IMG/VR virus record: IMGVR_UViG_3300007734_000442
Location: 1-20,519 of that record
From: a virus
Length of the DNA: 20,519 nt
Strand: one strand, 5' to 3'
Positions 20,423 to 20,519 of this stretch are shown here, in pieces (the stretch's first letter is position 1; each line of letters begins with the position of its first letter). Under the pieces are notes generated by a model. It was not told where the DNA came from, did no database searches, and worked only from the letters and a program-made list of their open reading frames with translations. The translations under genes were made by a program, and so were the position numbers.

Positions 20423-20519
20423 ATGCAAACAAAAGAATTTTTACAAAGTGTATGGCCTGACGATGGATACTATTGTATCTGTGGTAAAGACCAAAAAAAT
20501 ATAGTTACACCTAAATTTG
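20423..20519 (+). CDS. 5' part of a probable primase/replication protein (partial)
   Basis: ATG 20423 after a GAGAGAA site opens a frame that runs off the window. The 32 residues read MQTKEFLQSVWPDDGYYCICGKD... The phrase 'EFLQ-x-VWP-x-x-GYYCI' matches my memory of the start of phage primase or primase-polymerase proteins that open the replication module in some tailed phages. The fragment is too short to be sure. Confidence 0.4.
   Translation, partial: MQTKEFLQSVWPDDGYYCICGKDQKNIVTPKF

Overview
This window looks like a segment of a tailed bacteriophage genome (early-gene and DNA-replication region), not a chromosome. Every gene I accept lies on the + strand. Genes are small and tightly packed, with ATGA and TAATG stop/start overlaps at many junctions. 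Base composition is AT-rich. Recognisable genes are typical of phage replication: a family A DNA polymerase with proofreading exonuclease, a SNF2-type helicase, a Cas4/RecB-like nuclease, a VRR-NUC nuclease, two HNH-type endonucleases and a likely ssDNA-binding protein. Strong Shine-Dalgarno sites and sigma70-like promoters point to a bacterial host whose RNA polymerase the phage uses. An aquatic proteobacterial host is my guess only. No structural, packaging or integrase gene is present.

Layout. Bases 1-63 appear to be the tail of an upstream gene. Bases 64-861 are non-coding and rich in short repeats: six iteron-like AATCAANNACTTA sites, about eight ACAAAGTYAAC sites on both strands, and inverted repeats. 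They end in an extended -10 sigma70 promoter (727-754). This is a candidate origin and/or control region. Bases 862-4479 hold about 15 small genes: mostly unknowns, including three tandem winged-helix-like paralogues, a SleB-type cell-wall hydrolase, several single-pass membrane proteins and a C4 zinc-finger protein. A second strong promoter (4499-4527), whose -35 box lies in a perfect palindrome, opens the next unit. That unit runs from 4622 to 10938 and is built around a MoxR-type AAA+ ATPase, a metallopeptidase/VWA protein and a DUF3150-type protein, with DUF6878/DUF6915-like proteins and a duplicated unknown family. Bases 10935-16508 carry VRR-NUC, DUF3310, small unknowns, DNA polymerase A, a probable 2-oxoglutarate/Fe(II) oxygenase, the Cas4-like nuclease and a small HNH protein. 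An intergenic stretch (16509-16661) is strongly structured and ends in an intrinsic terminator just before the TTG-started helicase gene. A second HNH gene follows, then a third promoter (18756-18783). That promoter drives a coiled-coil protein, an SSB-like protein and a small HTH protein, closed by a terminator near 20367-20395. The final partial gene resembles the start of a phage primase.

How the parts may work together (inference). Host RNA polymerase starts at three TTGACA promoters. The two with perfect operator-like palindromes, and the ACAAAGTYAAC half-sites, could be read by one phage regulator. The HTH protein at 20130 or the winged-helix proteins are candidates. A 30-bp palindromic element recurs four times at transcription-unit boundaries, three times just before a GGAGAGAG ribosome-binding site. 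The right half supplies DNA synthesis and recombination. The MoxR/VWA/DUF3150 block is a conserved but functionally unclear remodelling module and is the most interesting protein-level system here.
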